Source: Isochrysis galbana
Taxonomy: Eukaryota; Haptophyta; Isochrysidales; Isochrysidaceae
Direction of reading: 5' to 3'
Length of the DNA: 64,000 nucleotides
Assembly (NCBI GenBank): GCA_018136815.1
Contig: CM030934.1
Coordinates: 6,902,573-6,966,572, forward strand
Of this stretch, positions 9,808 through 20,409 are shown piece by piece. The notes beneath the pieces were generated by a model. That model worked only from the letters and a program-made list of their open reading frames with translations, was not told the origin of the DNA and ran no database searches. Every line of letters begins with the position of its first letter. Within the stretch, counting starts at the first letter, position 1. Made by a program: the position numbers and the translations under genes.

Positions 9808-12800
9808 ATGGGCGGCTACGACTCGACGAGCTGCGCTCCGTGCGACACCACCAACACTTCACGATACCACGCGCGTCCGGGCGTGCAGATCGCGCCCTCC
9901 ACCGTCAAGTACCACTGCTTCTCTGCCTCCGCCTCGTCCTCACCATCGTCCCGCTCTTCTCTCCTCTCTCTTGAGAAGATCTGCCGCCTCTCGCCTAAGC
10001 CAAAAGGGCATGAGCGCTTCTCGAGTGTCGAAGTTGTCCATGCCGGCGGCCCTCTTGCCGAGCAGCTCCTCTCCGTGCCGCGCATTGATGGGGCCTGCCC
10101 CGTGAGGGTCTATGAGTTGCCCGAGACGCACCTCGACCCGACTCAGGAGTTCAAGGCCATCTTCGAGCTGGAGGAGGCGATGATGTTGCAGCGCGCAAAC
10201 AGACAGTCGCTTATCGTCTGGATCGGCCGGCCTGATCGCCCGGAGCTCGACGGATTCGCAGGCTTCCTCGGCATGCTCCCATTCCGCGGAGTGAACGTCG
10301 CGCTTGTCTCAGCCGATGAGAGCGCGTACCCCGACCCCTTCCGCTACCGTACACCCTCGGGCGTGATCGAACATGACGCGACGGACCCGGCGCGTATGGG
10401 AAAATGCTGCATCGTCGCCATGTTCGGCCCGCTTGCCTCGCGCACCTTCACCAGCGAGCTGGCTGAGTGGAACCCGATTGATATCCAGCCGGCGTCACAC
10501 GAGCCAATGAAGCGCCTCCCCTTTAAGATCGCGGGCCTCCCGTTGCCCATGATCACGTACACGGGCGACTACGACAGTGGCGTCGAGGAGCTTGCCTCGC
10601 GTATCTCCGCTGCCTACACCGCCGACTCGCTCTTTCCCATTGTGAGCTGCGGTCAGGTGGTGGATGGCATCGGCTACGGGTTGGATGTGCTGCAGGCGCT
10701 CGAGCGGCGCGGTCACCGCGGCTACTACTTCACCCATCGCTCGGGCGAGACGAACAAACGGTGGGCAGAGTACGGCCAGCCCGAGCTACTTGAGCGTGTT
10801 TCGTCGGCCAAAGCTGCCGGCCAGACCGTTCTCTTTCTCGCCGTTGGTGGTGGCTGCAACGGCAATGCCACCGGCGTTGTTGCGGCGATGACGAACTCCC
10901 ACTTCATTGAGGTGCCCACCACGCCCCTTCACTACAACGACGCGACCACGTCAGCAAAGAAGGCCTTCTCGTTGGTCCGTGACGGCAAGATCCTCTCGAA
11001 GAACTTGCTCGGCACTTTCTTTCTTCCGCGCCTCGTCTTCTGCATCAATGAGGTGATGCTGACGTCCAACTCAGCGAGCATCCACTCGACGGTCGGTGAG
11101 TGCACCAAGACCATGAACATGGTGGCCATGGCCGACTCGGCTGCGGGTCAGCTCGATTACCACAACATCCTCGGCGCTCATGAGTTCGCCTCCGACACCA
11201 CAAAAATCCTCTCGTGCATCGATGGCTTTGAGCAACTCATCAGCTTCATTCACGATGGCGGAGTGCGTGCTGCCAAGCATGCCGTCCTTGACGTCGGCGC
11301 CCAGATAGCCTCCTTGCGAGCGCAGCCGTGCTCCTCGGCCAACGACAAGCGCATGGCCGAGCTTGTCGCCCTTCGCCGCGAGCTTCTCCGCACCTTCCGC
11401 CAGCGCTTCTACAGTCTTCCCGACGCCTCGCGCAAGGCCATCGACGAGTTCCTCACGGTGTCCAACCTAGAGATCGTGGGCGCTAAGGTGGCTTGGCTCC
11501 TTTCCTCTTCCCCGTGTGCCCTCTTTGTCGTCGCGACCCGTGCCCACACGGCTCAACCCCTTCCCCCGCTTTACGCCCTCAGGCCATGTTCCTGGCGTAT
11601 GAAGATCCCTTCGAGAAGTATCGCGCGCTGCTCTTCGAGTACGCGCACACCCTCGGCCACGCTGTCGAGGCGTGGTTAGCAGGCGTCATCGAGCGAGCGC
11701 GTGCAGCGGGGATCTCCGCTGAGGAGATTGAGCGCGCCACTCGCAACCACGGCCAGTGCGTCGGCATGGCGGTCATCTGGGCCGGTCATATCTCGGCCGA
11801 GATTGGCGCACTCACTGGCGAGGGGCTCGTCTGCCATCAAGCAATGGTCTACCTTTTCAACTCGTTTGGCGGGTTTTCCTTCGCTCCCGTGCGCGCGCTC
11901 TGCGACAAGTTGGACATCAGCAAGGAAGAGTTCCTGGAGGAGTGCCTCGCAGTGGTGCGGCTCGACAACAAGCGCGGCTACTGCGAATGCGCTGCCGATG
12001 TGAGCGTCGACCAGCTCGTCACTGGCCGGCCCGGTCGTATGCTCAAGTCGTCGGACGCCAACGCCGAGGTGCGCTACATGGTCACCATCGAGGAAGAACG
12101 CCAACGCCTCGCACTAGAGCGCGCTTTCGACCTGAAATTTGACCTCGTCGCCCACTTCGATGAGGGACGAGTTGTCTTCAAGCCGCTCGCCAGCTCGCCT
12201 CGCCCGTTGGGCACCGGCTCGCCCATCGCCACCGAGGTCCGCACCTGCATTCGCAAGGCTTGCCAGGCGGACGCTGAGGCTGCCATGCGGCAAGCTGCCT
12301 CGGAGGCGATCAAGCCACGCGTCGCCGATATGGCTACGCCCACCACCAACCTTGATGTGGCACCCGCCGAGTCGCAGCACGACCTTCGGCTGCCCTCCAG
12401 CGTGTCAGCGGCCAGCTCGGCCTCCTGGCCGGGTTTAGTGTCGAGCGGCGACGTGTCCGAGGCGTGGAGCTCAGAGGAAGAGGAAGACGCCCTCTCTCGT
12501 TGCACGACGTACGCGGATCTTCCAGCACGCGGCGCGGCTGCCGTGCACAATACCTCGATTCCTCCCACGCTTATCAAGACTGTTGGCGGCCACCTGACGT
12601 CACCAGCTATCCCAGTTGTGAAGACGTCTTCAGTGGTGCAATCTTCTTCGCAAGACGAGCTGCGTATGGCCATTGCAGAGATGAGCGACTTCTCGGGTAC
12701 GGTACCCTTCGAGTACCGGTCCGGTTACCAAAAGTGGCGCACTGGAAATTCTCGCGGTGCCAAGGGCGAGGCGCGTTCGTGGTGGGGCGACTTCGGCTCC

Positions 12801-12884
12801 GAAGAGGAACGCGCCCTCCGCTCATGGGAGGAGTTTTTGGCTAACGTAGCGCCGCGCCCGCGCGCTGAATTGGTCGGCTATTAG
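9808..12884 (+). CDS. sugar-phosphate cyclase, 3-dehydroquinate synthase superfamily (two exons)
   Basis: The exons are 9808-11487 and 11583-12884. The 95-base intron starts GTGGCT and ends in a pyrimidine tract plus CCCTCAG. The spliced product is 993 residues. The NAD-binding Gly-rich segment is AVGGGCNGNATG, followed by EVPTTPLHYNDATTSAKKA near residue 370. The metal ligands of the family appear as a Glu (GECTKTMN, near 432), HTLGHAVE (His 582) and RNHGQCVGMAV (His 616). Enzymes of this fold cyclise sugar phosphates: DAHP to dehydroquinate, sedoheptulose 7-phosphate to gadusol or valiolone precursors, or glucose 6-phosphate to 2-deoxy-scyllo-inosose. The match looks closer to the secondary-metabolism branches than to AroB, but the substrate cannot be read by eye. 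The roughly 300-residue C-terminal extension (from about 12180) is Ser/Ala/acidic-rich and unrecognised. The intron falls just before the metal-site helix. Confidence 0.85.
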
Positions 12885-14400
12885 CAAAGATGAGCGTGCA
12901 TGGCGTCGTGGGTTAGGATTGGACAAGCGCGCCCTCTGCAGTCCAAGGCGTAGGTGGAAGCACTTCGTTTGCGATACGCCGCGTCGCATTTGCGGCACCG
13001 TACGTGTGCGCCACCTCGCATCGTCATCCCTAGCCAAGGGGGTGGCACTCATGCATAGGCAATGTGGACCTGACTGGGCCACAACTGACGGGAAGAAGCG
13101 ATCCAACGACATTCTAAGCCGCCATGCCCGTCACCACATCATTGGATCCTGATTGGTCTCGTCTACACGGCCCGCACGCTGTGGCCTCGAGCCATTGCCG
13201 GATCGTTAAGGATATCAATAGGATAGTTAGGTAGTCTAGCCCAAGCTCTCGTCGCATTCTTAGTTGCTTCATTGCGCCGCCTTGCGGTCACCACTAGGCG
13301 TCGACAAAGCCCTCAAGGTCAATACGTAGGCAGCATATTCTTCCTCTCCGTGCCGAGGTTCTGTCCTCACCGGTGTATCATCCCTTTATTCGCACGGTCT
13401 TCTCCTGATCTAGGTCAACGTGCGTGCTTGCGCGCGCCTGATGTTTTCATGGCTAACTCCATCAGCTAAGGCTTGCCCTCCACGCACGTCGTGCCCCGCG
13501 CTTGTACTGCGCCATGCCGTCCTAGATCAACGCGGCCCCAGGTACCGCTCGTTGTTCTGGAGTCGGAGTTGAGTGTCAGTCAGCTCGTACCACATTTTGG
13601 TGCTCCGTGCTCCGTATCCTTAATTAAGCCTGAATAGTAGCATTTCACATTGCTTTTTTTTTTGCTATGTTTCGAGCGTTGTTGCGAGTAGGGGGGGTTG
13701 CCCGTTCCCCCTTGTACATCCCCGACCGTTAGGTTTTCTTCGCGTGACTCCCTCCCCGCCGTCATGCCCCCGTGCCCCCTCCCTGCATTGCGTTTTCTTT
13801 CCCGCCATCAGGTTTCCCCGCGAGCCCCCCTCTTTGTTGTCACGCTCCGACGCCCCCTTCCCCCACGTCGGCCCACTAGGTCCGTCCCCCCCCCTCTCTC
13901 CCCCCCGTTCTTTCCCCGAGTGTCTCCTTGAGTTTCCGGCCTCGTTTCATCCCTCTCTCTTCCCGCGTGTTTTTTCCTTCCCGGTGTTTACTCTTCCCGT
14001 GAGTGTCCTCTCCCTTGTTCTCCGTCTCGCGCGACCAGCGCCACCGCTCGAGCGCTCCCGTGCCCCTCTTGTCTGCCTGTGCCCTCCGAGCTCGTCCCGC
14101 CCGTCCTCATGCCGTCCGAGACCGAACCCTCGGTCTCGCCTTCGTCCGCGCGTGCCTCCCCCGTCCGTGTCACCCCATCCCTATCTCCTGTGCCCTCCTC
14201 CGTTTGTACTTCACATGTTACTACCACACACAGCCCCTCCACATCAACACACACAACAGCCACAGCCTCCCATCACTCAGCACAACCACATGGTAGCGGA
14301 GGCGCGGAGGCGTGCCGTCCACGCCCTCCCATCCAGCACCACCCTCCCACCTCCCCGCCGCCGACGCCCCCGACTCGCCAACATTCGACCAACCCATGAT
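12885..14400. other. intergenic and C/T-rich leader-like sequence
   Basis: No convincing gene is visible. From about 13680 to 14400 the sequence is strongly C/T-rich and runs directly into the family A gag-like head, so it is probably the leader or LTR of a decayed element. The long open frame at 13744-14514 is a by-product of low-complexity sequence rich in Pro, Ser and Arg. Confidence 0.5.
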
Positions 14401-14409
14401 CTCTCACAC

Positions 14410-14687
14410 CACCCAGCCACCCCCAGTCGCCTGCCACCACCTCCCACAAGCCTCCTTCCACACTTCCGCGCCCTCCGTGCGTCGTACGTCGTGCGTCGAT
14501 CACCATGCCCGTAGTCACCCCCGAGGAAAGCTCCATGAGCTCCCACCAAGAACCGCATTCCGCGCTAGCTGCCGGCGCGCCCTCGCAGGCAATCTCCAAG
14601 AGTGAGATCAGCCTTGCTCTGACAGAGCCTCGCCGCCACCAGCCTCGCCTCTACCCAGCCTCGCAGCCCATCATCCATCGTCACTGA
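14410..14687 (+). repeat. gag-like head, family A, copy 2
   Basis: Nearly identical to 5938-6157: the same leader and the same short frame starting at ATG 14505 (MPVVTPEESSMSSHQEPHS). The match ends abruptly at about 14625, the same point in the sequence at which copy 1 diverges, and the frame stops at 14687. Ending at the same place in both copies suggests either the end of a conserved unit or a recombination hotspot. Confidence 0.6.
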
Positions 14688-14990
14688 GAGGCATGGCCGC
14701 TCGCTCGCGGTTCGGACCAACACACTTCTGCCACTTTGTTTGCAACGTCCACGACAGAGACGTACACCAGGGCCGCAGGGAAGGTCTGATCCGGGTAGTC
14801 CGTTGAGGGCTCCAAGTTGATGAAGGCTAGCGATTGAAGATCGGGAACGAATGAGTGCTCCGGCGGCATCAGCAAAGGTAATGCTGGCGGCGCAACGGCG
14901 CCGATCCCATAGAAGTCGGCACCAGCATAATCACGTGCTTCGGTGCTTATGTTGCCGTCTGCGATGAATTCTTGGTAGAATGTTTGAAGG
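14681..14990 (-). CDS. possible terminal exon, unrecognised, minus strand
   Basis: The minus frame ending at TGA 14681 has codon use like the local genes and reads as an ordinary globular sequence (for example SLAFINLEPSTDYPDQTFP). The frame stays open to 15514, but beyond about 14990 the plus strand has the stronger coding bias. I recognise no family. It could be a terminal exon or a chance open frame. Confidence 0.25.
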
Positions 14991-15812
14991 CCGAGGGAGA
15001 GCTGGGCGGCATCACCAAGGCTCTGAATATTGACTGTCACACAATCCAACTCCCACTGGACGACGATGGTGCCTTTCGCAAGGCTGCGCTGCAGGCACTC
15101 GTGCACACCGTCGGGGCCGTCTGCATGCTGCACGATGGGTCGCTGCTGATGAAGACGGAGGGGCTTGGGTTCACCCTCCTCCGTGGCGGCTGGGGCGCGC
15201 CCTACCCACACGTCAATGCGCCCATCTTCGAAGGCTGGATGGAAGCAGAAGGGATGTGTGCTGACGCTCAACGCTGCAGCACTCTCCTTGATCAACCACG
15301 ACACCGCCACATGCGAGCCCTCCATAAGCCTTACCGTCATGAACAAGTCCATCATAAGGCGTCTCTCTTTCGCTGGATTTCGCCACATGGAGTTGACGGT
15401 GCAGGACAGCACGTGCCTGCAGCTCATCTTCGTTGACTTCCTCTTCAAGTACGACCTGCACTCCCACTTCACGTACCACCAAGATCTTCGGCACGGAAAG
15501 TCGGCGGTCTTCACGGCAGTTGTTAAGCTTACAGCAGATGAAAGCAGCCTTCACGTCGCCGGCGCTGCAGCGCCCGCTGTTTTCAAGGAGATTGGTGACG
15601 CCCACGTGCTACTGTCTCGCATGTACCACAGGTCTGGCGCAAGCACTGCTCGCACAGTGCTGGCTGTCTTCTTCTACAAGATCGGCAGGGAGCGCACGCG
15701 TCTGGAATCAGCCGGAGTCGAGACGGACGAACAGCACGAGGAAACGCAACAGGGTGAAACAGCGGAGGGAGCATGTTCGAGCGACAGCGACAATCACGCG
15801 TCCAGCCTCTGA
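14980..15812 (+). CDS. unrecognised multi-exon gene, faintly Rad9-like
   Basis: Two plus-strand frames show strong G/C third-position bias. The first is about 14980-15177 (FRKAALQALVHTVGAVCML and LLMKTEGLGFTLL). The second is about 15240-15812, to TGA, containing SISLTVMNKSIIRRLSFAGF and FKYDLHSHFTYHQDL. A change of frame between them implies an intron at roughly 15178-15240 (a possible acceptor is GAAGCAG near 15246). No start codon is certain. The alternating strand-helix pattern and the KYDLHSHFTYHQDL segment faintly recall the sliding-clamp fold of Rad9 of the 9-1-1 checkpoint clamp. That is a weak impression, not an assignment. The C-terminus is acidic and Ser-rich. Confidence 0.45.
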
Positions 15813-17072
15813 AAATGGCCCCCCCGCTGGAGTCTGGAGTGCACTTCATGTGTTCAGCGCGGGGCTGTTGTGTTGCTGCTGCACTTCCGATGCTGCTGCT
15901 GCGCTTCCCATGTCCGCATAAGTGAATGAATCAGCTTGAGGATCTTGTGTTGAATAGAACGGGTGTGTGCGCGCGGGCTTCGATGTGCGCGCGCGGGATT
16001 CGCAGCTGTATGTGGCGTCGATGCCGCAGTTGGAGTGAAGGAGTGTGCGTGCAGTGCAGGTGCCTGCTTATTTTTCCCGATAACATGGGTGGTGTGCCCC
16101 ACCACTTGATCAATTTTGGCTCTCAACTTGCAATCCCACGGGAGCACGATCAACAGCCACCTTGGCGGGCTACTGGCCGCCCAGCGCGCCCCGTTCACCG
16201 TGTCTTCACCTGCACCTGCAGTTCCTGCACTCTCACCTTCACCTGCACCTTCACTGAAGAAAAAACTTCGGACCAGCACCTTCCCAGTTGGAAAAATTTT
16301 CTATTAATGCGGGACGCTAAGCCTTCGCCTTCTGAAGGAGCCCAGCCGGAGAGCGCCTGACTCACCACTGGTTGCCAAATCTGCGACACCACTGACTTCG
16401 GGCGCTCGACTGGCGACCTCTGCGGCCTCAGCAGCATCCTCGCAGTTTGTCGCTGCAGCACTCCAGCAACCCCGGGAGTGCGCAACGCTACCCCTTCGCC
16501 GTCTGAAGGAGCCTAGGCCCCAGACATGACCATGAATGCAAGCCGGGGCGCTCAGATGACCCGCCCACCCGCTCCCGGGCTCTGCCAGGGTCTCTGCAGG
16601 GCCGGCAGGGACATCTTCACCTGCGTCTTCACCTGCGTCGGCGTGCAGCATCGGCCAGCGGCTCAGTGCAGGTGCGCATCTTTTTATGCGGGGCTTGTGG
16701 CCGCGCCCTCGTGGGAAGGGCCGGAGGAGAGGAGAGTCGCGCCGGCGCGGTCCGTCGCAACATATCATCTATGAGGTTAGTTTTTGGGCAGCCCTCGAGC
16801 ATCGCAACGGCTGCAACCCTAGTTTAGTTGTCAACACATCACATATCGGAAGAATTGCAAAGCAAAAGACACGCAAGAGATGCATATCCCGGTGACACGT
16901 CAGCCGCCCACCTTCGCCTCGCCGGCACCTCAACTATGCTCGTCCCCGCACGTCCATATTCACGACAACGTGCACGCGACCAGGACATCCGTTCATCTAC
17001 GACACGTCGACATATAAGAAGCCAGTGCACAACACGCTCTGTTGCAAGCTAACGGTGGTTGTTGTTCTATTC
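15813..17072. other. intergenic with a short direct repeat
   Basis: No clear coding sequence is visible. A unit of about 28 bases containing CCTTCGCC and TCTGAAGGAGCC occurs at about 16315-16345 and again at about 16487-16516, together with repeated CACCTGCACCTTCACC words. This could be the 3' region of the convergent genes or a small decayed repeat. Confidence 0.4.
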
Positions 17073-18620
17073 TCATCCCCCACTCTTGGCATAATCTACT
17101 CGCAATAGTTGGCGCGAAAGTTTGAGCTTTGCTCCATGCACATCGCGAGCAAAAAGGTTGTCTATGTCGTCGATAGCGCTGGGGACCTGTCGCAGCGCCC
17201 TCATGAGCTCGGAGGGATCCCGAATGGCGACAAGTTGCTTTTGTCGCCGCTTTAGCAACGCAATGGACACACGGAAAAGTGGCTCAAGCGAGCGCTCGTA
17301 AAACACAAGATCCAGCAGGCGAACACCCATGGCGAAGGGAAATTGGTCTAGACCAAACGTCATGAACCACTGTGTCGCAAAAAGCGAAGGGTGCACACTG
17401 TGCTTTTGCAAGTGGAGCGCAAGCTTGGGGACCTGCTTGTCCATCTGCATTTGCAACTCTTCTAGGCAGTCCAAGAGTAATGGCAGTCCTGGAAGGTACA
17501 TTCTCCGGAAGCCAAGCGGGCCTAAAAGGTGCGCAAATGTGCGGAACGCCACATCCGGAGTCATATACATGAGCAGTGTTCCCGCCACAAAGTTCATCGA
17601 CTGGCAGTACAGCACCTCGGAGTCGTGCAGCGCATACATGCGCAACAGTGTCCGCAGCAGGTCAACGCCTGGGGGGCCCGCCTCCCCCGTCGCATGACCG
17701 AATTCAGTTACAAACCCGTCCATGACTCCACTGCTAAACGACGAGACAACAGAGGATGAGGTGGTTGATATTTCTGAGGGCTCGTTCGAGGCTGTGCCCA
17801 AGGGTTCAGACGGCTGATCGCTGGCGTCTGTGTCTGCTCGCCGGAGCGACGCCATCATCTCACGATGGAGCCCCTCTTTCTCCTTGTCTGTGGGTTCATC
17901 GTGCTCGACCATCTCGAAGGGCTCGTCTAGTGTGAGCGGCTCATCGTCTGCTGCGAGCTTCCTACCAGGCAACGCAGGAGGTTTCGTACCCTCCACTGCT
18001 GGCAAGGACTCGCTTGCCGTCATGTCCGCATTAACCCTTCCCGAAGAAGACGCCACAACATGTGACTGGCAACAGGTGTTGGGCCCGCCGCACCACGCCG
18101 CTCCGTTGGCGGCACCCCCCCCGCCCATCACGTTCTGAGGCTTGGTGGGCAACCATAAAAAGTGTGATGGGAACGTGCGGTTGAGGTCGAGCTCAATCTG
18201 GTCAACGATTGCTGGATCAAGCTCCTCTGGGGGTGGCTCGGCAGTAGCGCGGTCACGTAGCTCACTGTATGCAGGGCCGTCCCACGTGCGCGAGCCGGAG
18301 AGCGTCTGCCAGACGAGGCCGCGGATAGCATCGGGTATGCCCTTGTAAACTCGCCTTTCCAGTTGAGTCCTACGCGCGGCGGAGAGCGCTCCGCGATGCT
18401 CAGGGCTGAGAGAGGCGAAGTCGTCGTTGGAGCGCATTGCAACCCATTTCAGGAGTCTCCGGTTCTCCTTTAGGAGCCTAGTCCTCTCGGTGGGAGGAGG
18501 GGGCAGCTGGGCGCGAGCGACGAAGCCCCATCGGTCTGTCGGCGGCGGTATGCTGAATCCCGGCTCGTCGTTCGAGTGGATGCTCTGCGATCCCTCAGTG
18601 GAGCGCTCCTCCTTGCCCAT
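17073..18620 (-). CDS. TBC domain Rab GTPase-activating protein
   Basis: A 515-residue protein is encoded on the minus strand; start ATG 18620 (MGKEERSTEGSQ) follows a low-complexity pyrimidine leader. The TBC domain begins with GIPDAIRGLVWQTLSGS near residue 95. The catalytic arginine finger motif is intact (IELDLNRTFPSH, near residue 145), and so is the glutamine finger (YCQSMNFVAGTLL, near residue 336). Downstream are the usual helices (ATQWFMTFGLDQFP, RLLDLVFYERSLEPLFRVSIALL). Such proteins accelerate GTP hydrolysis by Rab GTPases in membrane traffic. The two fingers are about 190 residues apart, against about 40 in most family members. The extra segment is acidic, Ser/Pro-rich and probably disordered. 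The frame is open through it, so it is either a real insertion or a retained in-frame intron. Confidence 0.9.
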   Translation of the reverse strand: MGKEERSTEGSQSIHSNDEPGFSIPPPTDRWGFVARAQLPPPPTERTRLLKENRRLLKWVAMRSNDDFASLSPEHRGALSAARRTQLERRVYKGIPDAIRGLVWQTLSGSRTWDGPAYSELRDRATAEPPPEELDPAIVDQIELDLNRTFPSHFLWLPTKPQNVMGGGGAANGAAWCGGPNTCCQSHVVASSSGRVNADMTASESLPAVEGTKPPALPGRKLAADDEPLTLDEPFEMVEHDEPTDKEKEGLHREMMASLRRADTDASDQPSEPLGTASNEPSEISTTSSSVVSSFSSGVMDGFVTEFGHATGEAGPPGVDLLRTLLRMYALHDSEVLYCQSMNFVAGTLLMYMTPDVAFRTFAHLLGPLGFRRMYLPGLPLLLDCLEELQMQMDKQVPKLALHLQKHSVHPSLFATQWFMTFGLDQFPFAMGVRLLDLVFYERSLEPLFRVSIALLKRRQKQLVAIRDPSELMRALRQVPSAIDDIDNLFARDVHGAKLKLSRQLLRVDYAKSGG

Positions 18621-19160
18621 TGGAGAGGGAGGGTAAGGGGAAGGAGCGGAGGGAAGGGAGAAGTGGGGGTGGGGGAGTGGGGTGGAGGAAGGGGAGGGTG
18701 TGTGGAGGGAGAGGGGGAGGGGAGGTGGTGGTGGTGTGGGTGGGCGGGGTGGAGCGGGAGTTGGGGTTGGGGAGGGGCGGGGGGGAGAGGGAGAAGGAGG
18801 CGAGAGGGAAGAAGGGGGGAGGAGGGGTGGGGGGGAAGGGAAAAGGGGGAAGGAGCAGCCAGGGGCGGACCGGGAGAGGGAGGGGGGGCGAGTTACAAAG
18901 AAGAGGGTGAAGAGAGAGAAAGAGGATGAGAGAGGGTGGGGGGCGAGGGGAGAGAAGAATGCACAGGAAGGAGAGATAGGAGACCGAGAGATGGGCTGAG
19001 AAGAAGGGAGAATGTGAGGGGGTGAGAGAGGTATAAGAGAGAGTCGAGAGGGGGAGGAAGGGAGAGAGAGCGAGGATGAAGAGAGAGAGAGAGAGAGAGA
19101 GTAAGAATGAGAGAGGGAAGAGAGGGAGAGCGAGCGAGATGAGGAGGAAAAGAGCTGAGG
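18621..19160 (-). promoter_or_regulatory. pyrimidine tract upstream of the TBC gene
   Basis: On the minus (coding) strand about 500 bases are almost pure C/T, with (CT)n runs near 19079-19101. It looks like the tract before the cyclase gene, and its orientation follows the gene. The open frame through it encodes only Ser/Leu/Pro repeats and is not likely to be translated. Confidence 0.4.
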
Positions 19161-19199
19161 TATTGTAGTCAGAAAAGGGGGGGCGCGAGCTCTCCTCAT

Positions 19200-20409
19200 T
19201 TTAGTAGATCTAGAGGAGAGACAGCGAGAAAAGACCGCCTGATGAAAGGAGAGAATGTGGTACTCGTACTTGTGGGGGCCGAAGAGAGAGAGGAAAACAA
19301 ATAAGACTTCAAGAGTTTTTCTTAAATAGGGGCGAATATGAAAGCATGATTGGAAATATTCTGTGCGCTGTCTCTCCGAAGAAAGTCATCCTCCCTCATC
19401 GTGGCGAGGCAGGTGTGCGTTTAGTGTTTATTAGTAAACAAATGGCGCTTCCTACCGTGAATATGTACCGGGGGGGGCCTTGAGCGTCCTTGCGTCGGGG
19501 GTGGCCTTGGAGCGAGCGTTCTGGGATGGTCCTGGTGGGGCATCGCGATGTGACTGCAGGTGGCTGCGTGGCTGCGGAGCGGGGAGGGGGAGGGGGGAGC
19601 GGTCGGCGCGCGCTCGCTGAAACTATAAGGCCAATGGTTTGCTATGGGTAGTGAAGAGTGAAGAGTAGCATTACGAATTGCCACATTCTTGCAATGTGTA
19701 GTGCGTAGCGTGGGCATTCTATTATCTATTGTGCACTGTGCGCTTTTCGAGTTATTATTCTCAGGGGGATTTTTGTACGCTTCTTTTAGGCTTGTGCACA
19801 TGTGGGATAGTAGGTGCGTGTAGTGTGTAGCCCAGAATCCAGAATCTTCAGATTCAAATGATTTTTTGGGTTTAGCAGGCTTGTGCACATAGCATAATTA
19901 GCTCACAGCGTTGGGTAAGTAGGGCGCCTGCCGCCGCACCCCTGAGGGTGAGGAACATTCGCAGTGGAACATGGGTGGACCATGGAGGATCCCACGGAGG
20001 CGCTCGCTAGGATCCCTCGCACCGCCCGCGCTTAGCTTTTGGGTGGCGAGTAGCATTGGCAACCAATGATGCCCAATGCAGCTATTCCGCGGCTCCGCGC
20101 CCACGGTCGCACCACTTGTTCAGTGGCGAATTTTGATCAGTAAGGGCCACCCCTGTCCATCGAACATTGAACGGCAAACGACTCCGCTTGAACCCGCTGT
20201 CTGGCCGCTTAGCCTGCTTGATGCCCAGCCAGCCGTCAATCCTCTGCCATCTATCCTGACATTGCCAACTTACGGTGGCCAATGGCCAGAGATACTTGCA
20301 AGCGACTCACTTGCGAGCGACCCACAGAGAAGATTGGAGCGTTCCGCCACACATGCCACATGCACGCCAGCCACGTGACTCACAACAACAACATCGGCTC
20401 TCTTCTGAG
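19200..20409. other. intergenic, nothing recognised
   Basis: No reading frame with family features is visible. G-rich stretches lie at 19560-19600. The words TGTGTAGCCCAGAATC (19825) and TGTGTAGCCCAGAATC (42872) recur, which points to an unclassified dispersed repeat. Confidence 0.4.

Noticed and set aside
13744-14514. 256-codon Pro/Ser/Arg frame
   Set aside because: Low-complexity C/T-rich leader sequence joined to a repeat; no protein features.
18621-19199. N-terminal extension of the TBC protein
   Set aside because: Encodes only Ser/Leu/Pro repeats from a pyrimidine tract; ATG 18620 begins normal sequence.
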